DNA from: a virus
Strand: one strand, 5' to 3'
IMG/VR virus record: IMGVR_UViG_3300042528_000147
Span: 1 to 25,426 of that record
Length of the DNA: 25,426 nucleotides
Shown: in pieces, positions 5,609 to 12,800 of the stretch
Position numbering within the stretch: position 1 is the first letter of the stretch
Layout of the letters: each line of letters opens with the position of its first letter
Position numbers and translations under genes: made by a program
Notes under the pieces: model-generated
The model's input: only the letters and a program-made list of their open reading frames with translations
The model's database searches: none
Told to the model about the DNA's origin: nothing

Positions 5609-6274
5609 ATGGCAAGAATTTTAATAGCCTGTGAAGAAAGTCAGGCAACAACAAAAGCATTTAGAAAATTAGGACACGAAGCGTTTTCGTGCGATTTATT
5701 ACCTTGTAGCGGTGGACATCCTGAATGGCACTACCAATGTGATATTTTTGAAGTAATAAATCAAGGTTGGGATTTAATGGTTGCACATCCACCGTGTACG
5801 TTTTTAACAGGTAGTGGTGTTCAATGGCTATCACATCCCGAAGATAAGGCTTTGCCATTTGAGCAACGCAGACCACATCCGAAGTACCCAAATAGGAGAA
5901 ATGATATGTTGGATAGTGTAGAATTTGTAAAAGCCTTATACAACGCAGATATAAAACATATAGCCATTGAAAACCCAGTAGGATTATTGAGTAGCCGATG
6001 GAGAAAACCTGACCAAATTGTGCAACCATATATGTTTGGAGATGAAGCAACGAAAACTACTTGTTTATGGCTTAAAAATTTGCCTTTGTTGTTGCCTACT
6101 GATATTGTTGGAAAGGGTGAAAGAACTGTTTTTGCTTCGGGTAAATCACATCCAAAATGGTACGCAGATGCTTTGAAGAACGCAAAGACAAAAGAGGAAA
6201 GACAAACATTAAGAAGCAAAACATTTGAAGGAATGGCACAGGCTTTTGCAGAACAGTGGGGAGGTATTTTTTAA
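5609..6274 (+). CDS. C5-cytosine DNA methyltransferase-like protein, 221 aa (cassette unit 4)
   Basis: Residues 1-31 (MARILIACEESQ, then GHEAFSCDLLP) look like the cofactor-binding strand and loop of a Rossmann methyltransferase. HPPCTFL at 60-66 supplies the proline-cysteine motif IV with C63 as the probable nucleophile, and ENPVG at 121-125 fits motif VI. Full-length C5 enzymes are usually above 300 residues with a separate target-recognition domain, and this compact form is common in phages. It probably modifies phage DNA, but activity is not proven. It is the largest and last cassette unit, with a 64-nt leader after repeat 4, and no restriction partner is near. Confidence 0.7.
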   Translation: MARILIACEESQATTKAFRKLGHEAFSCDLLPCSGGHPEWHYQCDIFEVINQGWDLMVAHPPCTFLTGSGVQWLSHPEDKALPFEQRRPHPKYPNRRNDMLDSVEFVKALYNADIKHIAIENPVGLLSSRWRKPDQIVQPYMFGDEATKTTCLWLKNLPLLLPTDIVGKGERTVFASGKSHPKWYADALKNAKTKEERQTLRSKTFEGMAQAFAEQWGGIF

Positions 6275-6316
6275 ATTCTTTTCTCACAAATGCTGATACG
6301 AAGCACAAAGTAGTAT

Positions 6317-6366
6317 TGGCTATAACTCCCAAATACACGCAATACCCTGCGTCTATTCAGCGTCCG
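6317..6366 (+). repeat. attC-like half site 5 at the array's right edge
   Basis: TGGCTATAAC (6317-6326) supplies the opening box and ATACACGCAATACCC (6333-6347) matches 12 of 15 bases of the 5' arm of repeat 2. AGCGT follows at 6359-6363. No matching 3' arm or GTTATA is present afterwards, so the 3' half appears to be lost. It lies 42 nt after the stop codon, unlike the other copies. Confidence 0.4.
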
Positions 6367-6378
6367 AAATACCATACA

Positions 6379-6412
6379 TTAACCCGATTTATGGCCTACA
6401 ATGTAGGGTTAA
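6379..6412. terminator. inverted repeat between convergent genes, possible terminator
   Basis: TTAACCC (6379-6385) pairs with GGGTTAA (6406-6412), and the 20-nt interval contains the small hairpin CCTACA/TGTAGG. It lies between the end of the rightward array and the stop codon of the leftward gene at 6413. There is no T-run on either strand, so termination is only suggested by position. Confidence 0.3.
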
Positions 6413-7612
6413 TCAATCAATACATGAATGATTGATGATGCATTCATTAATTACTTTCCTGTCCTCATAGTAATTGAAACTTATAAACCCGCTTATCCCT
6501 TGTTGGAAGTTTACTTGCACCCATGATGATGACGGACTTAATGCCGGGTAGTTGTAATAGTTGAATCTTTGAGCGGTGCTGCTATCAAACAAGTATTGGT
6601 GCGAATCACCTTTACTGAATTCGATAATTCCCTTTAGTCCATTTCTATCGAGGTAGTTATCAATCTTGTTTTCTTGTATCTTATCCAATTTCGGCTTAAA
6701 TCCAAACTTTAAAGAAACCGAATCTTTGCCATGACTTAGTACAAATGTGTACTTCCCGACCTTGTAAAAATCAATGAACTTTCTGATATTAACCACCTCA
6801 ACATTTGGAAGCATCATTTCAATGGCTGTCTTAAATGCTGAATTGAGAATGTACCCAAAACTGCCCGCATGATTGTCTTCGCATACATTGTGGCAAATGA
6901 TATTATCGTAATACGGTGCCAATGATTGAACCAATTTAATCTTAAACCTCAATCCCACATCAAACGCTTTTTGGTTGTCCATGTTTTGCGGTAAATGATG
7001 TCCTTTTCGCACCGTTTGCGCATCGTAGCCATCAAGGAAATCGCCTAAGTCATCAATGTATAAAACCTTTGATTTTCTATTCAAGATTGTATGCTGAATC
7101 ATCCTATCGCACATCTTGTTCAGTTCATGTTCGTCCCACAAACCGCCGTACAAACTATAATCGGTTACCATCATCCCAACGTGCGTATCGGTGTACACTA
7201 AGCGGTCAAACAAGGCCGTTTCAACTGATGGTTGCTTCTTATACTGCAAAGGCTTTATCTTCCCAAATAACGCCTTAAAATCAATATCTTCAACTCTTAA
7301 CTCACCCGCCTCCCGATAATTCGGATTAACTACAAAAATTGACGCCTCCTTGTTTTTAATCCACATATTTTTGGTGGACGTATTCGGAACATCAAGATTA
7401 TTAGTCGCATTGTACAGCCCTTCATGCTCATCTAACAACCGCTTTTCATGTCGGGCTATAAACCGCCTGAATCCTCGTACTATCGGGTCTTCATCCCTTT
7501 TTGCGGTTGTGTTTAAGATTTTCTCTACTATCTTATAATGCGCCATGCCTTGCCGTAGCAATTCGGCAATCTGGGCGTCGTATTGATAATAGTCTATTGG
7601 TTTGTATGACAT
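6413..7612 (-). CDS. calcineurin-like metallophosphoesterase with helical N-terminal region, 399 aa
   Basis: The metal-ligand motifs of calcineurin-like phosphoesterases appear in order: D142-x-H144 (TDTHVG), GDxxD at 190-194 (GDFLD), N247-H248 (EDNHAG), H294-G295 (LSHGKD) and GDSH at 335-338 in place of the usual GHxH. The fold should bind two metal ions and hydrolyse phosphate esters or nucleic acid, with unknown substrate. Residues 1-65 form a separate helical part (AQIAELLRQGMAHYKIVEKIL) that looks like a helix-turn-helix. It is the last gene of the late leftward run, an unusual place for such an enzyme, and comes after a terminator-like hairpin and a small HExxH gene. Confidence 0.7.
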   Translation of the reverse strand: MSYKPIDYYQYDAQIAELLRQGMAHYKIVEKILNTTAKRDEDPIVRGFRRFIARHEKRLLDEHEGLYNATNNLDVPNTSTKNMWIKNKEASIFVVNPNYREAGELRVEDIDFKALFGKIKPLQYKKQPSVETALFDRLVYTDTHVGMMVTDYSLYGGLWDEHELNKMCDRMIQHTILNRKSKVLYIDDLGDFLDGYDAQTVRKGHHLPQNMDNQKAFDVGLRFKIKLVQSLAPYYDNIICHNVCEDNHAGSFGYILNSAFKTAIEMMLPNVEVVNIRKFIDFYKVGKYTFVLSHGKDSVSLKFGFKPKLDKIQENKIDNYLDRNGLKGIIEFSKGDSHQYLFDSSTAQRFNYYNYPALSPSSSWVQVNFQQGISGFISFNYYEDRKVINECIINHSCID

Positions 7613-7621
7613 AGGGTAATT

Positions 7622-7873
7622 TTACCGACCTCTGTTATTTTTTGTCCTCTCATATCCGTTATCAATTAAAAATTTCGCCATCTCATTACCAATCATTTCT
7701 ACTTGTGCCTCATCAAGATACGGCTGTAAATAATGCGTGTATTCATGAATCAATGTGTTTAGCAGTTCTTCGCCTTCAAGCCTGCTATCAATCTCAATTT
7801 TATTTTCAGGGGTGTAAAAGTACCCCCTTGCATATCGTAGCTTTTTGTATTCGACTTTTACTTTCTTTGGCAT
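7622..7873 (-). CDS. small HExxH putative zinc metallopeptidase, 83 aa
   Basis: The start is ATG at 7873 (MPKKVKVEYKK). A TTG at 7918 is in frame but falls in the terminator hairpin and is rejected. The sequence LIHEYTHYLQP contains H43-E44-x-x-H47, the zinc site of many metallopeptidases, and acidic residues at 55, 59 and 64 could give the third ligand. At 83 residues it is a minimal domain, similar in size to SprT-like or phage-encoded minimal peptidase domains. Substrate and activity are unknown. It is separated from the endolysin gene by a hairpin and followed 9 nt later by the phosphoesterase. Confidence 0.6.
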   Translation of the reverse strand: MPKKVKVEYKKLRYARGYFYTPENKIEIDSRLEGEELLNTLIHEYTHYLQPYLDEAQVEMIGNEMAKFLIDNGYERTKNNRGR

Positions 7874-7903
7874 GATGATTAATTGAATGTGATAAATAAC
7901 AAA

Positions 7904-7935
7904 CCCCGACTTAGACAAGTCAGGGCGTTCTTTTT
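7904..7935. terminator. bidirectional terminator-like hairpin after the endolysin
   Basis: CCCCGACTT (7904-7912) pairs with AAGTCAGGG (7917-7925) around the loop AGAC, with a single C-A mismatch. On the plus strand CGTTCTTTTT follows. On the minus strand the stem is followed by TTTGTTATTT. The late operon is read leftward, so it should end or attenuate transcription after the endolysin gene. Confidence 0.6.
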
Positions 7936-7976
7936 AAACCTACCTATGCTAAAAGTTTTATGCGGATGCATTGTTT

Positions 7977-8540
7977 TTATTTTAGTCCATTGAAAAAAGC
8001 CTGAGCATACCCCGCAATTAATACGTCCTTATCCCGCCCGTTGATAATCTTCCGGGCATTTATCCAATCGGTTTTTGTTGGGCTGAAATATTGTGACAGT
8101 TTCCGACCTGTAAACCATCCATGAATCATACCTTCAAACATGATGTCGGCTGCAATTTGTAAATCACAGGCCAATTCAGGATTGTTCAGCAAATCAACTC
8201 CCAACTTTTTACCCGCTTTCTGATAATTCTCATACCACGTTAGCTGAACGAATCCACGCCCATAATATAATTGGTCGGGCGTTGTGTACGGCTTTCGGTC
8301 CATTCGGATTTTACTACCATAAGGACGGCCTTTGCCTTTGCCAAATTCAACAATGGGCTGCATGGTCTTTGCTGTTTCATGGAATACCGTTGCCAAACAA
8401 TACGCCAATCCCTTAATGCCTATTTCTGAATACTTTTGTTCGTATTCATCAAGTATTGAATCAATGCCCTGAATCTGCTTTGCGGTATACTTTACAAACA
8501 ATGGCCTTACCGTATCGAATAATCTTTTGCGGTCAATCAT
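7977..8540 (-). CDS. GH19-type endolysin, 187 aa
   Basis: Residues 47-64 (AYCLATVFHETAKTMQPI) contain the catalytic glutamate E55 in the context expected for glycoside hydrolase family 19, and YYGRGFVQLTW at 92-102 is the second hallmark of the family. The enzyme should cleave the glycan backbone of peptidoglycan for host lysis. No signal peptide is visible, so export would depend on a holin, and two small membrane proteins are encoded upstream (8743-8910 and 8921-9286). Its ATG overlaps the stop of the preceding gene as ATGA. The length fits a single-domain phage enzyme. Confidence 0.85.
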   Translation of the reverse strand: MIDRKRLFDTVRPLFVKYTAKQIQGIDSILDEYEQKYSEIGIKGLAYCLATVFHETAKTMQPIVEFGKGKGRPYGSKIRMDRKPYTTPDQLYYGRGFVQLTWYENYQKAGKKLGVDLLNNPELACDLQIAADIMFEGMIHGWFTGRKLSQYFSPTKTDWINARKIINGRDKDVLIAGYAQAFFNGLK

Positions 8541-8746
8541 AAATATACTTTAGTTGTTGGTCCTCCGTCCTCAATTCCGATATGCTCAAAAAAGATACCC
8601 GCTATGCTTAGTTCATCTTTAAACAGACCCGCATCCGCTACTGAAGTCGATACGGTTACTACTTTCGGATTGTTGCAGTCGTAGTGAAGATGATAGCTAA
8701 TTCCTAACCCTGATAGGATGCTTGTAATGCGTTGGATGGGGGTCAT
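8537..8746 (-). CDS. hypothetical protein, 69 aa, in the lysis region
   Basis: ATG at 8746 overlaps the stop of the 55-residue gene upstream (ATGA), and its own stop overlaps the endolysin start in the same manner. The gene is thus locked into the lysis cluster. The protein has short alternating hydrophobic and polar segments (ISYHLHYDCNN, then KVVTVSTS) and looks like a small strand-rich soluble protein. No membrane helix and no family recognised. It could assist or regulate lysis by position only. Confidence 0.6.
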   Translation of the reverse strand: MTPIQRITSILSGLGISYHLHYDCNNPKVVTVSTSVADAGLFKDELSIAGIFFEHIGIEDGGPTTKVYL

Positions 8747-8910
8747 CGCGCTTCGTTTTCAGTTGTTTTATCAGGAATCAAACGACCCAATAACGTGAAC
8801 AGACTCCAACTTTTAGCAGTCGGAACTAAGCGAATAATGACTTCATAAACCGCAAATGCAGCCGTTGTAATTGGCTCCCAATGCTCCTGAATTAATTGAA
8901 TGATGTGCAT
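8743..8910 (-). CDS. small possible membrane protein, 55 aa, holin-like position
   Basis: Read directly from the gap: ATG at 8910 (MHIIQLIQEHWEP) to TGA at 8745-8743. Residues 14-29 (ITTAAFAVYEVIIRLV) are hydrophobic and could form a membrane helix, and a second weaker stretch is WSLFTLLGRLIP. A polar tail (DKTTENEAR) ends it. It is one of two small proteins ahead of the endolysin and could be a holin or a lysis accessory protein. Position and shape are the only evidence for that role. Confidence 0.5.
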   Translation of the reverse strand: MHIIQLIQEHWEPITTAAFAVYEVIIRLVPTAKSWSLFTLLGRLIPDKTTENEAR

Positions 8911-8920
8911 AATTATTTTT

Positions 8921-9286
8921 TTAAGCGTTATTTAATTTCAATTTCGAAACAGCCTTATTCATGGCGTTTTTTAGTTCGGTGTTATCAGTTACGGCTTTCT
9001 CAAGAAACGGCATCAATACATCGAACGCTGAACGTATTTCAATCATTTGCATTTGTATCTCTTCGAGTTGACCCATGACTAACTTAAACTCCTTTTGCAG
9101 TTCATTGTATTGGGTCATTATTTCATCCCGTCCCAATTTAGCCACTTCTTCTTTCTTTAGCTTAATCTTTCCGTCCGTTTCTGTTTTCTTTTTTGCGAGG
9201 TCAATCCATGCCCGAACCGCTGCCCCGATTAGTAAACATATCGTCGTAATCCAACCTCCGTATTCCTTAATTTCGTCCGCTGCCAT
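8921..9286 (-). CDS. N-terminal membrane anchor plus coiled coil, 121 aa; candidate holin or spanin-type
   Basis: A hydrophobic segment at residues 11-25 (GWITTICLLIGAAVR) is followed by a highly charged, heptad-like helix (KKKTETDGKIKLKKEEV, then QYNELQKEFKLVMGQLEEIQMQM), which predicts a coiled coil. A single N-terminal anchor with a coiled coil is the design of inner-membrane spanins and of some phage holins. The gene lies 10 nt before the small membrane protein of the lysis cluster. No lipid-anchored partner spanin is seen nearby. The role in lysis is an inference from shape and neighbours. Confidence 0.55.
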   Translation of the reverse strand: MAADEIKEYGGWITTICLLIGAAVRAWIDLAKKKTETDGKIKLKKEEVAKLGRDEIMTQYNELQKEFKLVMGQLEEIQMQMIEIRSAFDVLMPFLEKAVTDNTELKNAMNKAVSKLKLNNA

Positions 9287-9296
9287 GAGATTATTT

Positions 9297-9605
9297 TTAA
9301 GCTATAATTAAATCCAAAATCGTATCCGCCAATTTTTGCGTACTTGTTTGTGCGTGAGCCGTTCCGTTTAATTTAATTACGTTATCCTTTGTAAGTATAG
9401 GCGAGTTGCGCCCTTCATGCGAAACGACTTGAAAGTAAGGTGCAACTTGTGCATCACCCGCAGCGTAATAAATTATCGGGTCATGATATTGCGCAAATGA
9501 ATAATTTTCAGCTGGTGTGCTTACTCCTAATGCAGTGCATTCGGTAATGATGATTGATACATCAGCATTTCCATGCGATGTGGTGTCGATGTTGTAATAA
9601 GTCAT
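9297..9605 (-). CDS. hypothetical protein, 102 aa, late region
   Basis: ATG at 9605. Soluble, mainly strand-forming composition with many Thr, Ser, Asn and Tyr (IIITECTALGVSTPAEN, then YFQVVSHEGRNSP), as is common in phage structural or fibre-associated proteins. The C-terminal 20 residues are helical (TSTQKLADTILDLIIA). It sits between a predicted surface protein and the lysis cluster. No family recognised. Confidence 0.55.
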   Translation of the reverse strand: MTYYNIDTTSHGNADVSIIITECTALGVSTPAENYSFAQYHDPIIYYAAGDAQVAPYFQVVSHEGRNSPILTKDNVIKLNGTAHAQTSTQKLADTILDLIIA

Positions 9606-9629
9606 GATTTATTATTTTTTAGTTTGTGA

Positions 9630-10310
9630 TTAAAATACTGATAATTCCATCCATTTGATTGTAAAACCTGCCACCCATACGCCCGTTGCCGGAACAGTTG
9701 AACGAATGATTAAACCTTCGTTTTGAACCAATGTGATAGGATGCTCACCGCTTGCAAGGTCGCACTTGTATAGCTGTGGTGTTGGTAGGTAGATACTACC
9801 GATTATGGGCGTAGCTGAAGCGACCCCACCGCTTGAATGAGAGGTAATCATCCCGATAGGTTGGGAGTCAATGGTTTTTGTTCCTGCCGTTAATGCCGAC
9901 GTTGTTGAAACCCTTGCACTACCCATGAGTGAAGCGCCCATAGATGCCCTGAGTTGGTTTGTGTCACCTGTCAAAGTGATTGGAGTACCGCCTGACCCAT
10001 CACCTGACCAACCTCTACAAATCGTTGCATTTAAGGTAATTGAACCCGCTGCGAAAGCGGTAAATGCTACCATACCATTGCACACGATTTCGGTGATAAC
10101 GCAAACCCTTGTCGAATCCGTCCAACGTAATTGTACAAGTTCGCTATTTGCAGCCGACCCCGCCCCGATTGACCCCGTTTGAACCGATACGGCATAGTGG
10201 CCCAATGTGCCGTAATCCTGTGGTTTTGCGATGTTATGCAAACCCTTTGCAGCTGCTTCGCCAATGTTTACGATTACGCTATCTGAAGCCCCTGATTGAA
10301 TGATTGCCAT
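9630..10310 (-). CDS. probable structural protein, 226 aa (tail fibre or surface type)
   Basis: The protein is rich in Gly, Ala, Ser, Thr and Ile with strand alternation throughout. Near the C-terminus stands EGLIIRSTVPATGVW at about residues 200-214, a segment I associate with small phage structural proteins exposed on the particle (from memory, not a search). It lacks cysteine-rich or catalytic motifs. It lies after the tail-tip genes and before the lysis genes, the usual place for fibre or decoration proteins. Exact role unknown. Confidence 0.55.
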   Translation of the reverse strand: MAIIQSGASDSVIVNIGEAAAKGLHNIAKPQDYGTLGHYAVSVQTGSIGAGSAANSELVQLRWTDSTRVCVITEIVCNGMVAFTAFAAGSITLNATICRGWSGDGSGGTPITLTGDTNQLRASMGASLMGSARVSTTSALTAGTKTIDSQPIGMITSHSSGGVASATPIIGSIYLPTPQLYKCDLASGEHPITLVQNEGLIIRSTVPATGVWVAGFTIKWMELSVF

Positions 10311-10313
10311 TTG

Positions 10314-11111
10314 TTATATTTTTATGTAATTAAATTTGAATTTGCCGACTACCTTACCGAGTTTAACCGTCCTGAAAAGTCGGTTTATGTCTGCTGTTGG
10401 ATACGCACCTGTGTTTGGTCTTGATGTCAAAATCCCCCCTTTTACGAACCCGCCTGCTATGACGGGAGCCAATACAAACCCTTCGTTTGCCTCCCAATTA
10501 ACTTTAAAGTTCCCTGTTCCTGCTGTGGCCTTGAGTAGTAACGTATCCATTTCGTTTTCATCAGCTAATGACCCCTTACCTGTTAATGATGACATGGCCT
10601 GCCAAATCATTATCTTTGTCGTGGATGTCACCCCTGCATCTGTTACGGTGAATGTTCCTCTGCTTAACGGAGTGCGACCTAAATCGACTTCTATGGTGGT
10701 AACGGTTAAACCACTTGGAGAAATTGTCGTTGCCGTCCTTATTGCATTTAGCGTGTCCGCATAGCTATCACTTACCACAATGACATCGCTTCGATACATA
10801 GTCAATACGGCCCCGCTTCCTGATTCCTCAACCCGCTTAACGTGATGGCAATTCACAAAAATATCCGTATATGAGGCATGACCAAACTCATAGAACCCGC
10901 CGTCTGACATAGCTGTTTTGAAGTCTGCATAGGTTGTATCATCAACTAATACCTCCGCATCGTTAGGTATAGCCTCTAACGCCCTTACTTGATTGGTTTG
11001 AGTTCTATCGAATGCCAATATAGTTGAGCCCGCTTCGCCTTCACGGGCATAAGTAATGAACTCACTACTTATAGCGTATTCGACTGAATTTATTGTGAAT
11101 GTGGCAATCAT
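10314..11111 (-). CDS. tail-associated hypothetical protein, 265 aa
   Basis: The start ATG at 11111 overlaps the stop of the preceding gene as TAATG, so the two are co-translated. The protein is strand-rich with many Thr and Val and contains a glycine-rich strand pair at about residues 210-235 (FVLAPVIAGGFVKGGIL). No membrane segment, coiled coil or enzyme motif is seen. Its location after the large tail-tip proteins suggests a baseplate, fibre or host-contact component. Confidence 0.5.
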   Translation of the reverse strand: MIATFTINSVEYAISSEFITYAREGEAGSTILAFDRTQTNQVRALEAIPNDAEVLVDDTTYADFKTAMSDGGFYEFGHASYTDIFVNCHHVKRVEESGSGAVLTMYRSDVIVVSDSYADTLNAIRTATTISPSGLTVTTIEVDLGRTPLSRGTFTVTDAGVTSTTKIMIWQAMSSLTGKGSLADENEMDTLLLKATAGTGNFKVNWEANEGFVLAPVIAGGFVKGGILTSRPNTGAYPTADINRLFRTVKLGKVVGKFKFNYIKI

Positions 11112-12799
11112 TAGTCTGTCGTAATTGTTACGGTTGTTTCTAATGTGCCTCTGATTAGCGTCATGCCTTCTGATTGTGCAGGAGGAGCCGCTGGGCTTTG
11201 CATATCCAAAGCGTATGAACTGCCCGCTATCACGGTTCCGTTTTGGTTTGCGGTGTAAAGATAACGTAAAATTTGATTTACTGCAATGGTAATCAATTTG
11301 TTATTACTTACATCAAACGAAATGGCCTGCGTGGTGTACATCCAAATGTTATCCCGTATTGATTTCAGGTTCTTATTTGCCAATATAAAACCCGTCATGG
11401 AGGGAGGCAAATCACCACCGATGTAAACGAACACGTCCTCAGAAGGTGTGAAATCAATATCTTCAGCGTCACTTACATAAATGCGGGCTGTGTATCTCTT
11501 TTGGCTTGAATACGATTTGGAAGGTGTTACGGTTCCTGAATATGCGGTTAAATTTACCTGCGTTCCATCGCCCCAAACGACGGCATAGTTTTTAGAGGCC
11601 ACGCTAATCAGGTCGAATGATAGAGTATTGTCAGTTCCAACTACATTAACACCGACTTCGATGCAATACGGCAATACATTACCCGCTGTGAGCTCGTAAG
11701 TGCCTGATATTGTTTCTCCGCTTGCTTTGCTGTAATATAAATATCCGTCATCCGCGATGGAAAAGAACCCATCAAGATTAACGATATTGCGATGTACTAA
11801 GTTATTGAGATAATCAACAAAGTTAGCCGCCCCTGTGAACCCCTGCTCCATAGTTATTACTGACCCGCCTAATGTTATTCTTTTTACATAGAATTGACTT
11901 GTAGTCGGTAGCTGTGCAATGCTTTTGGATTGTATGTCATCAATCACCACGCTATCATCATTGTATCTCTCACGCATGGTTAGGGTATAATCAAACAATG
12001 GATTCTCTTTCACTCTTTCGGCCTCTATTTTGCCGTTTTCAGGTCGTGTAAGATAAATCCCATCTATTTGAAACGTATCGCAAATAGTAGCCCTGTTTAG
12101 CTTATCTGCAATCCATTCCGGCGCCTTGTGTAGATGAATCTGAAAAGACCTGTGAACTTTACCGCTAATCATCTCAAGGTTATGCGGTTGGTCCTCATAA
12201 ACATGATAGTCTGCGTCCGGTGTCATATCGCCTATAAAACCATGCACCCGCAAAAGAAAGTTCATGCCGTTGTTATACTTCACGTTCTGCGAGTTATACG
12301 AATTGCTGTACTTAATCAGCATTGAGCGTTCATGTACTTGCTTTATGTGTATAGGCTCACTAATGGCAAACACATCGGCCCCGTCTTGTAAGTGCTGTAT
12401 TTGAATGAAATAAACACCTTCAGGAATTGTTGCGCATCCGATAAAACATTCATAAACTTTAAGCCCTGCGAATGTCCCCGTTATTGGGCTATGTGTTTGC
12501 GTTGCATAAGTCCTACCTTCGCAGTCCAACAAACGAACAACATAGTTTGCACTTGTTGTATCACTTCCTGACCATTGGAATTTTATAACGTCGGATTGTT
12601 GATATGGCTGCAGGTAATATTCCTGGTCCACCCAATCCCTGAGCATTCTTGATAGGAAGTCTGAATCAAATTGTTTGTTTTGCCATGATGGGTTAAACAC
12701 CCCCAACAATATAGACCCTGTTGCGGTGTTATATGTGATGTCGGATTGAAGAAAGAATCTGACTGCGTTTACCTTCGGAAATTCAAATATATTTGCCAT
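11111..12799 (-). CDS. tail-tip protein with PKD-like and leucine-rich segments, 562 aa
   Basis: Residues 1-380 look like a phage tail-tip structural region. At 409-412 is WGDG, followed by strands ending in RYTARIYVSD (435-444), the pattern of a PKD domain, an immunoglobulin-like fold common in Bacteroidetes surface proteins. Residues 466-515 then read like leucine-rich repeats (ILANKNLKSI, then FDVSNNKLITIAVNQIL), and a QSPAAPP segment follows at 534-540. The C-terminal half is therefore a good candidate for binding a host surface polymer. The family of the first part is not recognised. Confidence 0.6.
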   Translation of the reverse strand: MANIFEFPKVNAVRFFLQSDITYNTATGSILLGVFNPSWQNKQFDSDFLSRMLRDWVDQEYYLQPYQQSDVIKFQWSGSDTTSANYVVRLLDCEGRTYATQTHSPITGTFAGLKVYECFIGCATIPEGVYFIQIQHLQDGADVFAISEPIHIKQVHERSMLIKYSNSYNSQNVKYNNGMNFLLRVHGFIGDMTPDADYHVYEDQPHNLEMISGKVHRSFQIHLHKAPEWIADKLNRATICDTFQIDGIYLTRPENGKIEAERVKENPLFDYTLTMRERYNDDSVVIDDIQSKSIAQLPTTSQFYVKRITLGGSVITMEQGFTGAANFVDYLNNLVHRNIVNLDGFFSIADDGYLYYSKASGETISGTYELTAGNVLPYCIEVGVNVVGTDNTLSFDLISVASKNYAVVWGDGTQVNLTAYSGTVTPSKSYSSQKRYTARIYVSDAEDIDFTPSEDVFVYIGGDLPPSMTGFILANKNLKSIRDNIWMYTTQAISFDVSNNKLITIAVNQILRYLYTANQNGTVIAGSSYALDMQSPAAPPAQSEGMTLIRGTLETTVTITTD

Positions 12800-12800
12800 G

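Larger units (their letters stand above)
4386..6366 (+). mobile_element. cassette-like gene array with attC-like sites
   Basis: Four gene units follow one another, all rightward. The first three end in a complete attC-like palindrome and the last in a half site. If recombination falls between G and TT of the GTTATA end, as in integrons, the units are about 4386-4804, 4805-5136, 5137-5535 and 5536 to about 6366. Each holds one main short gene and a short untranslated leader. The first repeat (4318-4392) follows an ordinary phage gene and would be the entry site. No integron integrase or attI site is in the window, so mobility by that route is an inference. Confidence 0.55.

Noticed and set aside
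5661-6219. Minus-strand frames within the methyltransferase-like gene
   Set aside because: The plus-strand gene has recognisable motifs, and the minus-strand readings have none.
7874-7918. TTG start of the HExxH gene at 7918
   Set aside because: The extension would be encoded by the terminator hairpin, and the resulting residues do not resemble a signal peptide of good quality.
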